From Pisaster brevispinus (lineage: Eukaryota > Echinodermata > Asteroidea > Forcipulatida > Asteriidae): a stretch of 64,000 nt of DNA. Shown here in pieces: positions 30,117-41,159 of this stretch. The DNA lies in contig JAMKCF010000001.1 of assembly GCA_023634235.1 (NCBI GenBank), positions 8,930,758-8,994,757 on the forward strand. Reading direction: 5' to 3'. Each line of letters opens with the position of its first letter. Position 1 is the stretch's first letter. The position numbers were made by a program, and so were the translations under genes. The notes under the pieces were generated by a model, which was not told the origin of the DNA, searched no databases, and saw nothing but the letters and a program-made list of their open reading frames with translations.

Positions 30117-31579
30117 TTACATTTCATCCAAGTCGGGATACCTGAAACCCTCGTAGTTGCCTTCTTCATCAGGAAAAGTTGCTCTAACTTTGTGCATAAT
30201 ACAGGCTGGAAGGGGCAACCGATTGTGTCGACCCAGGAAACCCCAATTATTTCCTGTGTAAAATAAATAAATAGAACTTATTAAAACTTTAAATCTAAAC
30301 TAAACAGTGTTTCAATGTATTTGAAGGTGTCAACAAGCATGTTCTGTTCCAATAGTATCCAATTTATTTTTAGTTTCAATCCAAATTGGTCTGTTTTTTA
30401 TTACAAACGGTGAATCAGATCTGCTCGACACTATGTGATTTTATCACGAGGATTTGTGAATGCAAACCTCATTAAACTGTAATTCTTACTTGCAGAATTT
30501 CAATAATTTTATTTCATGATTTTGTTCGTACCCTTAAAAAAAATAAAGCCCCTCAGCTTAACTTGCCAAATTGCCCTCAACAGCTCGTGCACCATACTGC
30601 TGTTTATAATGATAATATGCTGTTTCAAGCGTCCCTGGATCAAGGCATGTTGCTTCAAACCATGGGTGGTCAGTGAAGCAGTTGAAGCGTTCAGCATCAA
30701 CTCCAGTGTGCTGAATTTTGTCCTGGATATCACCAACCACCTTGCAACACATGCAATCGTGCGCAAACTCCATAACAACGCAGCTCCCACAAGAGCACCT
30801 GTAACCAAAATCAAAACAAAATATTAACAATAAACAAATAATTTTTACAAAGCCAATAATGAACAAACGGTAACCAAATCTTTAAAACATTCAAAACCAT
30901 CGTATACAAACAATCAAATTCAGTTCCTAGAAAATCACCATATTTTACAACCAATATAAAATAATATTAACACTGCTTCTCTGGAGAAAAAAAAATATGT
31001 TGACATTCTGAATTACCAGGAGAAATCATTCATCCTAACTATTTGTTGCTTCATGTACCACCACACCACCTGTTCCACTGTACTATAGTATGACTACACT
31101 AGTTTTGATGATCTAACGGAAATCCATTGTAACTATCCATCTCTTACGACTGTCGTAAAGAAAATGCTTTATACGTTTATTGTCACAGTAAAAAGGTAAC
31201 GCCACGCAGCCCTTGTTATGCAACATTGTGGTAGTATTCATAAAATGGTGGAAGAACACTAGCATTAGTTCAAGGAATATAATTACCAGTCTGTATTGTT
31301 GAGACGATCGTTAGCTGCTGCTGGAGGTTGAACATTCTCGTCCGCGTCGTCATCAAGTGCTTCTTCAGCATCATCAACCGCCACATGACGGGGTTTCGCA
31401 ACGGGCTCAAATCTGTAGGGTTCTGCCCCCCGTACAACTTCTATGTCTTCCTCGACTTCTACACTGTCGCTGTCTACACCCGATGAGGAATCACTGGAAG
31501 AACTAAATGTCGAATAACCGTCGGAATCCACGGTGTTTTCGTCCGATATTTGGTCGGAGAAGCTATTTGAATCGGACAT
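30117..31579 (-). CDS. P2X7-type C-terminal cysteine-domain protein
   Basis: Three exons on minus. Exon 1 (31579-31287): ATG, then a Ser/Asp/Glu-rich leader with 'SDQISDENTVDSDGYSTFSS', ending NTDW. Exon 2 (30798-about 30575): joined in phase to give WCSCGSC, then 'CMCCKVV', 'CFTDHPWFEATCLDPGTLET' and 'AYYHYKQQYG'. Exon 3 (30253-30117): 'NNWGFLGRHNRLPLPACIM', 'FPDEEGNYEGF', stop at 30117-30119. This matches the zinc- and nucleotide-binding cytoplasmic tail of P2X7 receptors, which in invertebrates also occurs as a stand-alone soluble protein. No membrane segment is encoded. The exon 2 donor appears to be GC rather than GT (GAGG|GCAATT), the only choice I found that keeps the frame; this is the weakest point. 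Function of the stand-alone form is unknown to me. Confidence 0.75.
30254..30574 (-). other. Intron 2 of the P2X7-domain gene
   Basis: AT-rich, ending TTTATTTTACACAG before exon 3. No other feature is seen. Confidence 0.5.
30799..31286 (-). other. Intron 1 of the P2X7-domain gene
   Basis: Begins GTAATT and ends TTTTGGTTACAG on the minus strand. No repeat or gene is recognised inside. Confidence 0.55.
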
Positions 31580-31659
31580 GATGAATAAACAATGTACACG
31601 TCGTGTTGCTGTACTGTGTGCACGCACGCGCGTGTGGTTTGGTAGAGCTAGTGAGTACA

Positions 31660-32182
31660 GGTACCAGACCTAGTTGGTGGCTTGACTCCAAAAATATACG
31701 TCACTGGTACAGTTGTGCAATACACTCGTTGACCCGCGAATGTCAATTTCATGACAAAAGGGCTTAATAAAAGATAGGATTTCGCGGCGTTTTTTTATTC
31801 CATTAAATCAAACACAAATATTTAATTGTTATCTTGGATATACTAGCTGCTAAATACTGAAAGCAGGAGGAATTTTAGCAACCAATTTCAAATGCACTTT
31901 AATAAGAAATTCCCATTTGATTTACAATTCTTCATTGTTATCAGAAACTAATATGTACTTAGTGATTTTTAGAGTATGCTATCTTACATTTTAAACTGCT
32001 TTTTCCTAAAACATTTTTAGATTAACTTACTCTTTTTTATGCCATGTGGAAGTAAGAATGCACTAAAAAGAGAAAGTTGGTTGGTACCATTCTCTTCAAA
32101 TGGTTTTCCATAATCATAATTAAATTAATTGACAAGGAGAACAACCCTTCTGATTGGTGTTTTTTTATGGAAATTACATTAC
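31660..32182. other. Intergenic or intronic, no gene seen
   Basis: AT-rich stretch between the P2X7-domain gene and the exons at 32183-33184. The upstream region of the P2X7-domain gene has a GC-rich patch (CACGCACGCGCGTG at about 31620-31633), but I see no clear TATA box. Confidence 0.45.
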
Positions 32183-33184
32183 CTTGTGTTTGAGCAGACC
32201 ATTCGCTCTCATCTTTTGTACACCTCTTTTTAGGCTGTGGTGGAGAGCAATCAGACATTCTTTCCAGCCTTCTCAGATAACAAATCTTATCCTCAATAGC
32301 TCCGCAAGCTGGAACTTTTGATGCGCCCTTGCAGTAATAAGTCTCCTGTGGTATAATGGAAATGCAATATTGGTCATAAAAATAATCGTTATACTAATCT
32401 CTTCAGCCCTCTGTTTCTGAAATTACTTAGGAGATGTTGGAGTTGATCATGTACATGCATGCAACTGTGTGAACGACATGCAGAGATGTTGAAATTGAAA
32501 TCACTCTTGCATTCCATACTGACAAGAAAACTACCAAATCATTACTCGCCTAAAGGTGTCTTGATGCCAAACAAATAAAACATTTTTAATGATGTGAGTG
32601 TACTTACAGAACAATTCAAAATGTTAAAAAACATACTAGTATTTTTTATGCAAATTCATCAAGAATTCATAAAAGCAAAGTTGTGACAAGATTTCTGGTT
32701 ATATTTTGCCCCTTCAGTTTTTATCCTGGAAAGGTGTTCAGTTTTATACTTACATATCCAGTTATCCCCTGGGGGTCTCTCAAGAACTCAAAGGCATCAA
32801 TTATTCCTTTTGGTAAAAATTTACATGTTTTATTTTTAGAATAAATAGTTTAATTCAACATTAACCTTTTTACTCATTTTTCAAAACCGTAAAATTCCAG
32901 TTACCATGTTTGTTTCATGTGTTTTATGTGGATGTCAGTAAACAGAATTTTTTTATTTATTTTAGATGCGCACAAAAATGTTTGGCACAAAATAAATACA
33001 AAAAATGCTAGACAGAAAGAAAACAAAAATGCTTCATCTACCTGCTCCCTTGATGCTTCACAAGATGTGCACATAATATATGCACCATCTCCCTTTTGTC
33101 CTTTTTTGACAAAAAGGTGGTTCTGTCAATGCGACTGACAAGTTTTAGCCCAGCTTGGTCTTTCATCAGTATCTGCCTTACATC
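32183..33184 (-). CDS. Exons of a conserved metazoan protein of unknown function
   Basis: Three exons on minus. 33184-33042 contains 'VRQILMKDQAGLKLVSRIDR' and 'REMVHILCAHLVKH', a helical module repeatedly seen in invertebrate and fish proteins without a named role. 32806-32754 reads 'IIDAFEFLRDPQGITGY'. 32345-32183 reads 'ETYYCKGASKVPACG' and 'EDKICYLRRLERM', then a basic, nuclear-signal-like PKKRC. The splice signals are good. The last two join in phase; the first leaves phase 2 where the second needs phase 1, so an exon between them is missing or the gene is broken. The ends of the gene are not found. Confidence 0.55.
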
Positions 33185-33834
33185 CTAAACAAAATTAAAA
33201 ATAAGAATTACTGTCATTATGGATCACACGTAATACTCACAGGGCCATTATCATTGATTACTGTATTCCTCAGTTGGTGTATCTCACCAGATGTGTGCAT
33301 GAAATGTGAAAGCTGTAGAACTCTTGGCACAATCAGCCATCAGACTTGAGAAAGTGATTGAAACAAATAAACAGTCCAACAACCCAGCAATTAAACAAGA
33401 AAAATCCACCCTTGTTGCATGGAATTGTAATGCTTTTAAATGTAGATGCCTGACAATTAATGCTATTTCCAGTTTACACACTCAATTATGGAATGAATGG
33501 TTATGTTTCTCTCTCTGAACCACATTGCTTCGAATGAAATCATTCCTAAGAATTTTCGTATTGTCGATAGCCCTCTAGTGCCTCCCATTAATTTAATAGT
33601 CCTTAATTTACGTTTAGGAAGCAGTTACAAGGATGTAATATAATAAATTGATGTGTGGGTAAAAATCTCAATGATTTGAATCTGTGGCACTCACAACCGA
33701 CAGAATTTGTGCTTCTTCTCATAAATGCACCTAATATAAGCATATATCATTCCATTTAGGGTTAACATTTGAAAATAGTGCGATTTATGCATTTTTCGAT
33801 CTACATCTGAGACATACCTGATGCATATCAAAGA
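33185..33834. other. No gene assigned
   Basis: A minus-strand ATG frame near 33343 ending HAHIW before a GTGAGA donor could be a first exon of the gene to the left, but its phase would run into a stop at the next exon. Nothing else is recognised. Confidence 0.3.
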
Positions 33835-34036
33835 GGAAGAGGTCTGACAACGGCACCAATAAGGCTCTTACTACCACCACTCCCACTAGGTCAACTTGTA
33901 GTCCAAATACTAAGAGAGCGAGTTTGGATAAGTCGCCCACGGAGAGAGCTCCCTGTACCAGTGGCAGTGGACATCCCAACAATCACCATACCCACTATTC
34001 CACTTCCAGTTCCAGCATCCCAGCGACCAAGGCATG
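33835..34036 (+). pseudogene. Ser/Pro/Thr-rich coding remnant, possible zinc-finger gene exon
   Basis: A frame reads 'TKRASLDKSPTERAPCTSGS' then a His/Ser-rich stretch up to 'PATKA', where the LINE begins. Composition is unlike the AT-rich surroundings. The zinc-finger remnant on the other side of the LINE (36703-37279) makes it plausible that both were one locus. The function is not deducible. Confidence 0.3.
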
Positions 34037-34039
34037 TTT

Positions 34040-36658
34040 TTTTTGTTAGCAGTTTTGTGCAGAGATACTGTAAGCCTCGTTTATTGATTTATCATTATAT
34101 CTTTCAATTTTCTAAGCTTGACATGAATGACTTTAACCAATTAATGCTAAATGTTCCTTGGGACACATGTATTGTCAATGGTAATATTCATGAATCCTGG
34201 GACAGATTTAAAGATCTTTTTTTGACAGCTATCAACAGCATTGTTCCTAAGGCTAAAGTTAAAAGTAAACGTAAAGTTCCTTGGATTACTTCTGATATGC
34301 TCAGACTTGTTAAACTCAAAAACAGACTTTATAAAAAAGCCTTGCGTAATAAACATAACAGCCGTAAATGGGACAAATACAAAACATGGAGAAATTTGGT
34401 TAGAAATCAGACTAGACAAGCTTATTCAAACTATGTCGCAGAATTATCTGTTAATTGTCTTCAAAACCCCCCCAAAATTTGGTCCTTTAAGTTGAAAAGA
34501 TCTAGTACACCCTGTGATAATTTTATTATTAACAACGGAGATGTCGATGATGTGCAAGTTATTTGCAATGCTTTTAATTTAAGTTTTAGCAATGGTTTTT
34601 CATCTAGCTCGGCCTGTACATTTCAAGTTCCTGACAACTGTGAGACGGTGCAGCATTCCCCTTTCCATTCCACTCTTAAGAACATTATCACTACTCCATT
34701 AGAAGTACACAGACACTTGTCCACTCTGCAACCTGACAAATCTTCTGGCTCCGATGAAATTTCTCCAAAAATGCTTAAACTCGCTGCTCCATACATTTCT
34801 AGTATTTTGTGTAAAATTTTCAACATGTCCCTACATCTTGGGCAAATTCCCATTGATTGGAAGAGCGCTAATGTTGTACCGTTACACAAATCAGGCTGTG
34901 TTAATGACATTTTAAATTATCGTCCAATTTTGTTATGCTCCATCACCTGTAAGGTCCTTGAGAAAATAGCTAAAAACAGGTTATGTGAACATATATCTGC
35001 TAATGGCCTTCAATCCCCTACTCAACATGGGTTCTGGGAAAAAAGATCCTGCGCTACTCAAGTTTCCAGACTTTTCCATTATTGGTTGGAAACTCTTGAT
35101 AAGCGAACCCCTCCTAGGATTGATGCAGTCTTTTTGGATTGGTCCCGGGCCTTTGATAAGGTTGATCATCAGATCTTGTTGCAAAAACTACACAAATTTG
35201 GTATCTGTGGCAAAACCCTACAGTGGGTTTGTAGCTACTTGACGAACCGGCGACAACGAGTGACATTCAGGGGATCGTGTTCGTCTTGGGAGATTGTTCG
35301 CTCCGGAGTTCCGCAGGGTTCTGTCCTAGCTCCTATCTTGTTCACTTTATTTGTCTTTGATCTACCCCTTTGCGTTCAATCACATTTACCACAGTATGCT
35401 GATGATACAGTATTGTATAGGATCATAAACTCTCCCATCGATGAAGTTATCTTGCAAGATGACTTGAATGCAATTTACATGTGGGGTACTGATAACAAGA
35501 TGAAATTAAACAATACTAAATGTAAAGTCATGCATATTACTAGGTCCAGATCTCCCGTTTTAAGAACGTATCATCTAAATGAACATGCTCTTGACTTTGT
35601 TAATTCTTACAGGTACTTAGTTAGGCTTTATTATTTCATCCAATCTCTCTTGGTCCAAACATATTGATATGACTGTTGCTAAGGCCAGTAGAGTACTAGG
35701 CTTGATCACAAGAATTGCTGGGGGCTCACAATAATTGTTTACTCGAAAAGAGGTTCTCTTACGTTTGTAAGGCCTATGCCTACCTATTATTGAATATGGC
35801 GCCCCTGTCTGGCAGCCCTATCAAAAAGGTACATCCGTTCAATTGAACGAATTCAGCACAAACTTACAAGAAATATTTTTAAGGGACATGATATTACCTA
35901 CACTGATCGCTTATCTCAACTTGGCATTCCTTCACTCCATTCAAGACTATGGTTCCTTTCTCTTACTTTTGTATGTGTTTGTATAGTTTTTATGACATAC
36001 CAGTTTTTAACTACCTGTCTATCAATAGCCGTAGAAGTGAAAGTCTATGTTTTAATCACTCATTTGCTAGAACTGATGCCTTTAAGCATTCTTTATTTCA
36101 TAGATTTACTCGTATGTGTGGAGCTCTCTCCCTGAAACTGCCAGAAATGAATTTCTTTTAAATTTTAACAGTTTTAAAGCCCAACTTAGAAATGCATTAG
36201 AAAGAATGATTGAAGTGCTGTGATTTGTATTGTTATTTTATTTATTTATATATATTTTTTTTACCAACCAATTTTTAACTGTTTACAGCTGTAGTATTTA
36301 ATGTGTTTTTTATCATTCCATTTGCCAGTACTGTTGTTTAACTGTTCCAGTTTACTGATAGTCCAGTTTTGCTTTGTCTTGCCCTTTGCGCGTTGCATCG
36401 CCACATTTGTTTGTTCCTTTCTGTCTTGTTTTTGGTTTGTTTTTTCGCCATTGAGCGGGTGCAGTGGGAAAGCCTCTAGATAAGCTCTTAGCTTTTTAGG
36501 CAATCCCTCAGGCCTGCAACTCTGTTTCAGTGGTGCGCCTGTGTGTGTGTAATTTTTTTCACCCTCCTGTTTCTTACCCCATTGTTTCCTTGTATTTTGA
36601 TGTTTTTTCTGTATTGCCTGATATATTTTCTAACAAAAAAAATTTTAAAAAAAATAAG
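34040..36658 (+). mobile_element. LINE, 5'-truncated (Jockey/CR1 group)
   Basis: The element starts inside the region between endonuclease and RT: 'KVPWITSDMLRLVKLKNRLY' at about 34275. A single long frame to 35667 carries 'KSSGSDEISPKMLKLAAPY', 'LNYRPILLCSITCKVLEKIA', 'AVFLDWSRAFDKVDHQILLQ', 'SGVPQGSVLAPILFTLFVF' and an intact 'QYADDTVLYRI'. It then breaks near 35617-35640. The C-terminal end with 'WSSLPETARNEFLLNF' and a stop at about 36220 lies in another frame. A UTR of about 430 bases ends in A-rich sequence at about 36625-36658. Confidence 0.85.
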
Positions 36659-36702
36659 GCCAAGCAGCATGATGCACTTAATGTTACATCACTATCATTA
36701 GG

Positions 36703-37279
36703 GAGGTACCAGTGCCGAGCAGGAGGAGGGTGCAAGCAAAGCTTCTCAATGAAGACGAATCTTGCAAGGTATGAGAAGGAAAGACACTGACTCTTTGAGG
36801 CTCAACCATTTGTCTGCATCACTTGTGGTGACGCATTTACCAGGAAATTAAGCCTACAATGTCATGAAGAGTCACGTATCCATGGATGCCCTGGTAAGAA
36901 GTTAAACTCTAAACCATCCTCATCCACACCACCTGCATTTATGAGCATTGTGCCCCACTCTCCTAAACTGCGACCTGAACCCTACATTGAGCTTCTCCCT
37001 CCACCCCCTGGGCCTACATCTTCCACCCCACATCCAACCAAGGGTGGCAAGTCACTTAAGCTGGTGCGTCAACTTATAGCACAGTCACCATTGATATTGG
37101 CATCATCAACCGACGGTGATACAAGTGAGGGCGAAGTACAGCAGTTGATCCAGGGTTTTCCTGCTGCGCATAGCCTGTCCTCCGCAGACCGTGTTGAGGT
37201 AGCCATGACTGTTAGCTTCTATCAAGGGGAAACTCTGTGCCACGAGGAAAAAGACATCAATTACTTATGTATGCCGTAA
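36703..37279 (+). pseudogene. C2H2 zinc-finger gene remnant
   Basis: After an acceptor-like ATCATTAG, 'YQCRAGGGCKQSFSMKTNLA' is followed by RYEKERH: a C2H2 finger in which the first His is replaced by Tyr. A TGA follows, then 'PFVCITCGDAFTRKLSLQCH' with EESRIH, a second finger. From about 36904 a Pro/Ser-rich frame runs to TAA at 37277-37279 with 'PEPYIELLPPPPGPTSS'. Frame stop and the lost His suggest a pseudogene, though an intron starting at AAG|GTATGAG is possible. Confidence 0.5.
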
Positions 37280-38569
37280 TAAACTTAACTGTTGTGTGGC
37301 CAAAAGAAAGGGGAGAGAACTTGATGGCACAAAGAACATAGTGCTTCAAGTGGAATGAGAAACAATCAGTGAACTTTTGCGGCAATCATACAAAATCATG
37401 TGTATGTTTTTGATTGTGGATGAACAATTTCTAGTTAATTATTGTTTTAAAAATGTACTTGCTAAAAGTTATATTGTTGAAAATGCGTTGAGGACACCTG
37501 TTAATATTTTCATTTTGTAACTATAAAGCACAGCGGAAGAGGGTTCTTTAGTGATGGCTTATTTTTGTATGTTGTATGTTAAAGCAGAGTTAAAAATGTG
37601 TTTTCATAACGAATGTATTTTTATAGAGTTGTGTTAAAAAAAACCCAAAAAAGTATAGTTATTTAAAGTTTAAAAAAAAACCATACCAGTTGACCAAAGG
37701 CTTGTTGCATGGGAGGGTTTGCTTTTAAAATCACAAGTACACATGGCAATTGGTATTGGAACTAGGAATTTGTACGATTATTTATAGGGACTGGAAACTC
37801 TGGGGGAGGGTTATGTGATGAATCACTAACTACAAGTTTTAATATTAGCTTCAACTGTATGATGGAAAAGTCATTGTTTAAGTGGGCAGGGTCTAAAGTC
37901 ACTTACTGGGATTTGATTGGTTAAACTATGGGCAATGATAAACACTTATATTTTGTATTAAGAATGTGGCATATAAAAGGCAGAGCTGGTGAGAATAAAC
38001 CCCACTTCTTCATCAGGTGGGACCAAATAAGTCAAACCAATCTCATTTGTCTTGATTATTGTTGATTGTGTGATTAATTGTTAGTTAGGACAGGGGTGTG
38101 CTCCACTGTGATCCACACCGAATCCCCAACAATCCACCCCAATCCACTGGGAATCCATCAGGGTCAATCCACCCCATCCTCTAAAACCATAGGTTAGTCC
38201 ACCCCTCCCCTCCACTCTGCAAGGCCCCACAGCCAATATCCACCCCTACTAGTCTACCCTAAACTGAAGTGTTGGAAAGTTCAAGCAACCCAGTGGAAGC
38301 TGTGATTCTATCACCTCACCCAGGCAGTGGTATTCAACCGCGGGGGTTGACGTCATTTGACCTGGCTGGGCCAGGAAGGTTGATTGGTTATGCTCGTTAC
38401 AATACGTCACAGTGCGTTCTGTACATATGCACGCTTCCATAAGACCAATTTTGATTGGTCAGTTGCCTGATGAGAGACCAAATTTCATTGGACAACCTAC
38501 TTGCGCCTGACTCAGTTACATTATATCGTTGCACAAATGAGGGCAATTTTTGCCGTCCAATTAAGAATT
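37280..38569. other. No gene seen; CCACCCC-rich patch
   Basis: AT-rich up to 38085. At about 38110-38240 the words AATCCACCCC, CCACCCC and ATCCACC repeat irregularly on the + strand. No gene is recognised. Confidence 0.5.
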
Positions 38570-39210
38570 AATGTGCAACATCTTTCTCTTGGATTCTAGG
38601 AAACTCAATGGTTGAAAGTGGCGTGTGACTCTGGGTCATGACTTCACATCTTGCAACTGGGGGTTCAATGAAAGGAGTTGTTTCTGGTGGGTGACTGTTG
38701 CAGATAGCTTGCACAACGTGAGGAGGTAATGGGATGGCATCTTTCTTAAATGACAAGACTTCTTGAGGTATCAGCATGATATTTACGAGAGAGTGCATCC
38801 GCCGCTCTATTGTTCTTGCCGGGTTTGTACTTCACTGTGAACTTGAATTGGGATAGTGCCGCAATCCACCTTTGTCCTGTTGCATCTAGTTTGGCAGTTG
38901 TGGTAACGTACAGAAGAGGATTGTTGTCTGTCAGCACAGTAAGTTTGTTGCCCAGAAGGTAGTATCGTAGCTTGTCAGTAATAGCCCACTTCATTGCTAG
39001 GAATTCTAACTTGTGCGCTGCGTACCGAGATTCGGCGGGGTTGAGTCCTCTGCTAGCATATGCGATAACTCTCTCGGTTCCATTCTGGACTTGGCTGAGA
39101 ACAGCTCCGAGACCTACTCCTGACGCATCCGTCTGTAGTATGAACGGGAGTGCATAGTTAGCGTATGCGAGGATCGGTGGCGATGTCAAGTACTGCTTTA
39201 ACAGATCCAT
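38570..39210 (-). pseudogene. Gypsy RNase H and truncated connection
   Basis: The frame 39210-38746 begins 'PPILAYANYALPFILQTDAS' with the first RNase H Asp, then 'LEFLAMKWAITDKLRYYLLG', 'TVLTDNNPLLYV' and 'YKPGKNNRAADALSRKY'. This is the gypsy RNase H in full. After a frame break a linker continues to about 38570, where similarity stops before the integrase zinc finger. Confidence 0.85.
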
Positions 39211-39289
39211 AGAGTTCTGACATTCCGTCGTCCAGATGAATGGTGGTGTTACAGATGGAGAGGTCTTTTTGGTGTTCTTCTTTTTTCAT

Positions 39290-41073
39290 CTTGGGTCACC
39301 AGATGTGAGCTTGTAGAGAGGTGAGACTATATATGAGTACCCTTTGATAAATGGCCTATAGTAGCCAGTGAAGCCGAGGAACCGTTTGTTCCTTGCTGTT
39401 AGTGGGGGCTGGCCAGTGTTGTACTTGTTGAATTTTGTCTGGATCAGTGGCGATGCCTTTACCTGAAACAACATGTCCAAGATACTTTACTTACTCTTGC
39501 AACAGGTTGCACTTTGACGGTTTGAGTTTTAGACCATGTTCTCTGAGGCAGGAGAACACTTTGCTGAGGCGTTCGATGTGTTCTTCAAAGTTGGCCGAGA
39601 AAACGATGGTAGAGGGTAGAGGAGGCATGTGACATAGTTCTGTTCTCCAAAGTAGGCCATCATGAGACGTTGAAATGTTGCAGGGGCGTTAGATAATCCG
39701 AAAGGCATCCTGTTGCATTCAAACAATCCCATGGGAATTGTAAAGGCCGTCTTTGGGATATCTTTTTCTTCCATCTGCACCTGCCAATAGCCAGATTGAA
39801 ACCTAATGTAGTGAACAGACGGGCATTACCAAGGGCATCTAAAGCTTCTTCAAACAGTCCTGCTAATCAGCTGGTGAAAGTCGATACATATACATAGGGA
39901 GCCGTCTTTCTTGTGCCCTATCATTATTGGAGAGGCATAAGGACTCTTACTACGGCGGAAGGCACCTGCTTCCTCCATTCCTTTAAGATGATCTTTGACG
40001 GCTTGATATTGGGCGGCTGGAATTTTGCAATAAGGGAGTTGAAATGGATGATCCTCGATGAGTGGGATGCTATGCTTTATTGTTGAGGTACAGCCAAAGT
40101 CAAGAGAGTCAGATGAAAACACATCTAAGTGCTCTTGAAGGAGATTGTTTAGCTGTATCTTCTGTGTCCTGTTCTCAAGTTTTGATTTGGATAGGTCAAG
40201 ATTTGGAATGAAGGTAGGGACTGCGTCTGTGGCTGCTGCACTTCTAACACTTGCGGTTACTGGAGAGTTTTGAGGTTTCTCTTGGGCAGGTACACCGTCA
40301 ACACGTAATAAAGATGACAGTTGGGCTAGTTTGCTGTTGCGTTTGATGACAATAGGTTTTGCGGAGATATTACACAATCTAACAGGTACTCGGCAATTTG
40401 AACCAACGTCTGCAACTAAGTTGCTAACCTTTAGACATGATGAGCTTTGAGGGAAGCTCTCGACAACAAAAGTGTAGGGAAAACCTTGGTAACAAGGTGC
40501 CTGACAAATTATGTCTTCTCCCGGTGGTATCACCCGAGCGTAGCAACCAATGTACTTCGCGAAACCAATATAACCACGCTGATCTTCAGGTTCTGAGTTG
40601 GTGGTATTGCTAAAAGCTGCATGCCATGCTGGATTCTCTGTCTGGAGTTGTTTCATGTAGTTCACACCTCTTCCATTTTGTTGGTCTCTTTTTGAAGTTC
40701 TGATCTCGTTTGTGCCTATCAGAATTGGAACATCTATTCTGTACTTATCTGATGGTACAACAAAGGCTGGAACGTCTTTGTAGACAATGTCTATGATCGT
40801 TAGGGATACAGGAATGACGCCTAAATAAGGTACTTTTTTACCACTAGCACCTTCGATTGAGACTTCTGCTGAAGTGAGAGCAATATTTTTTAGTTTTGGG
40901 TGTTGTTTCCGTAAGTCCTCTGTTATTGAAGTAATCTGTGAACCAGAATTGATTAGGGCTCTGTAACTGATGTTGTCGATGTTCACGATATCTTCACTAT
41001 TTGGACCAATAAGTTGTTGATGACTGGGTCTTGTACTAGCATGTTGAGATATTGAGGAAGACTTCCATGGCAT
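39290..41073 (-). pseudogene. Gypsy protease and reverse transcriptase
   Basis: The frame 41073-39850 (407 codons) starts with a retropepsin-like 'YRALINSGSQITSI'. Relatives have D-S-G here, so the catalytic Asp reads as Asn in this copy. A long spacer with 'RYRIDVPILIGTNEIR'-like sequence follows, then the RT start: 'SKSPYASPIMIGHKKDGSLC' and 'CIDFHQL'. The next frame, 39780-39529, has 'NRMPFGLSNAPATFQRLMMA', but it changes frame just at the Y-x-D-D box near 39625. 'RFLGFTGYYRPFIKGYS' is seen at about 39400-39350. Not functional. Confidence 0.85.
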
Positions 41074-41159
41074 TTCGTCTGAAGAAGAAAATGTTGGGCA
41101 TATTACTTCTTGGCCTCTGATGGCTTGCCCTCTGGCCGTGGGCCTTACTGGTTTAAGGG

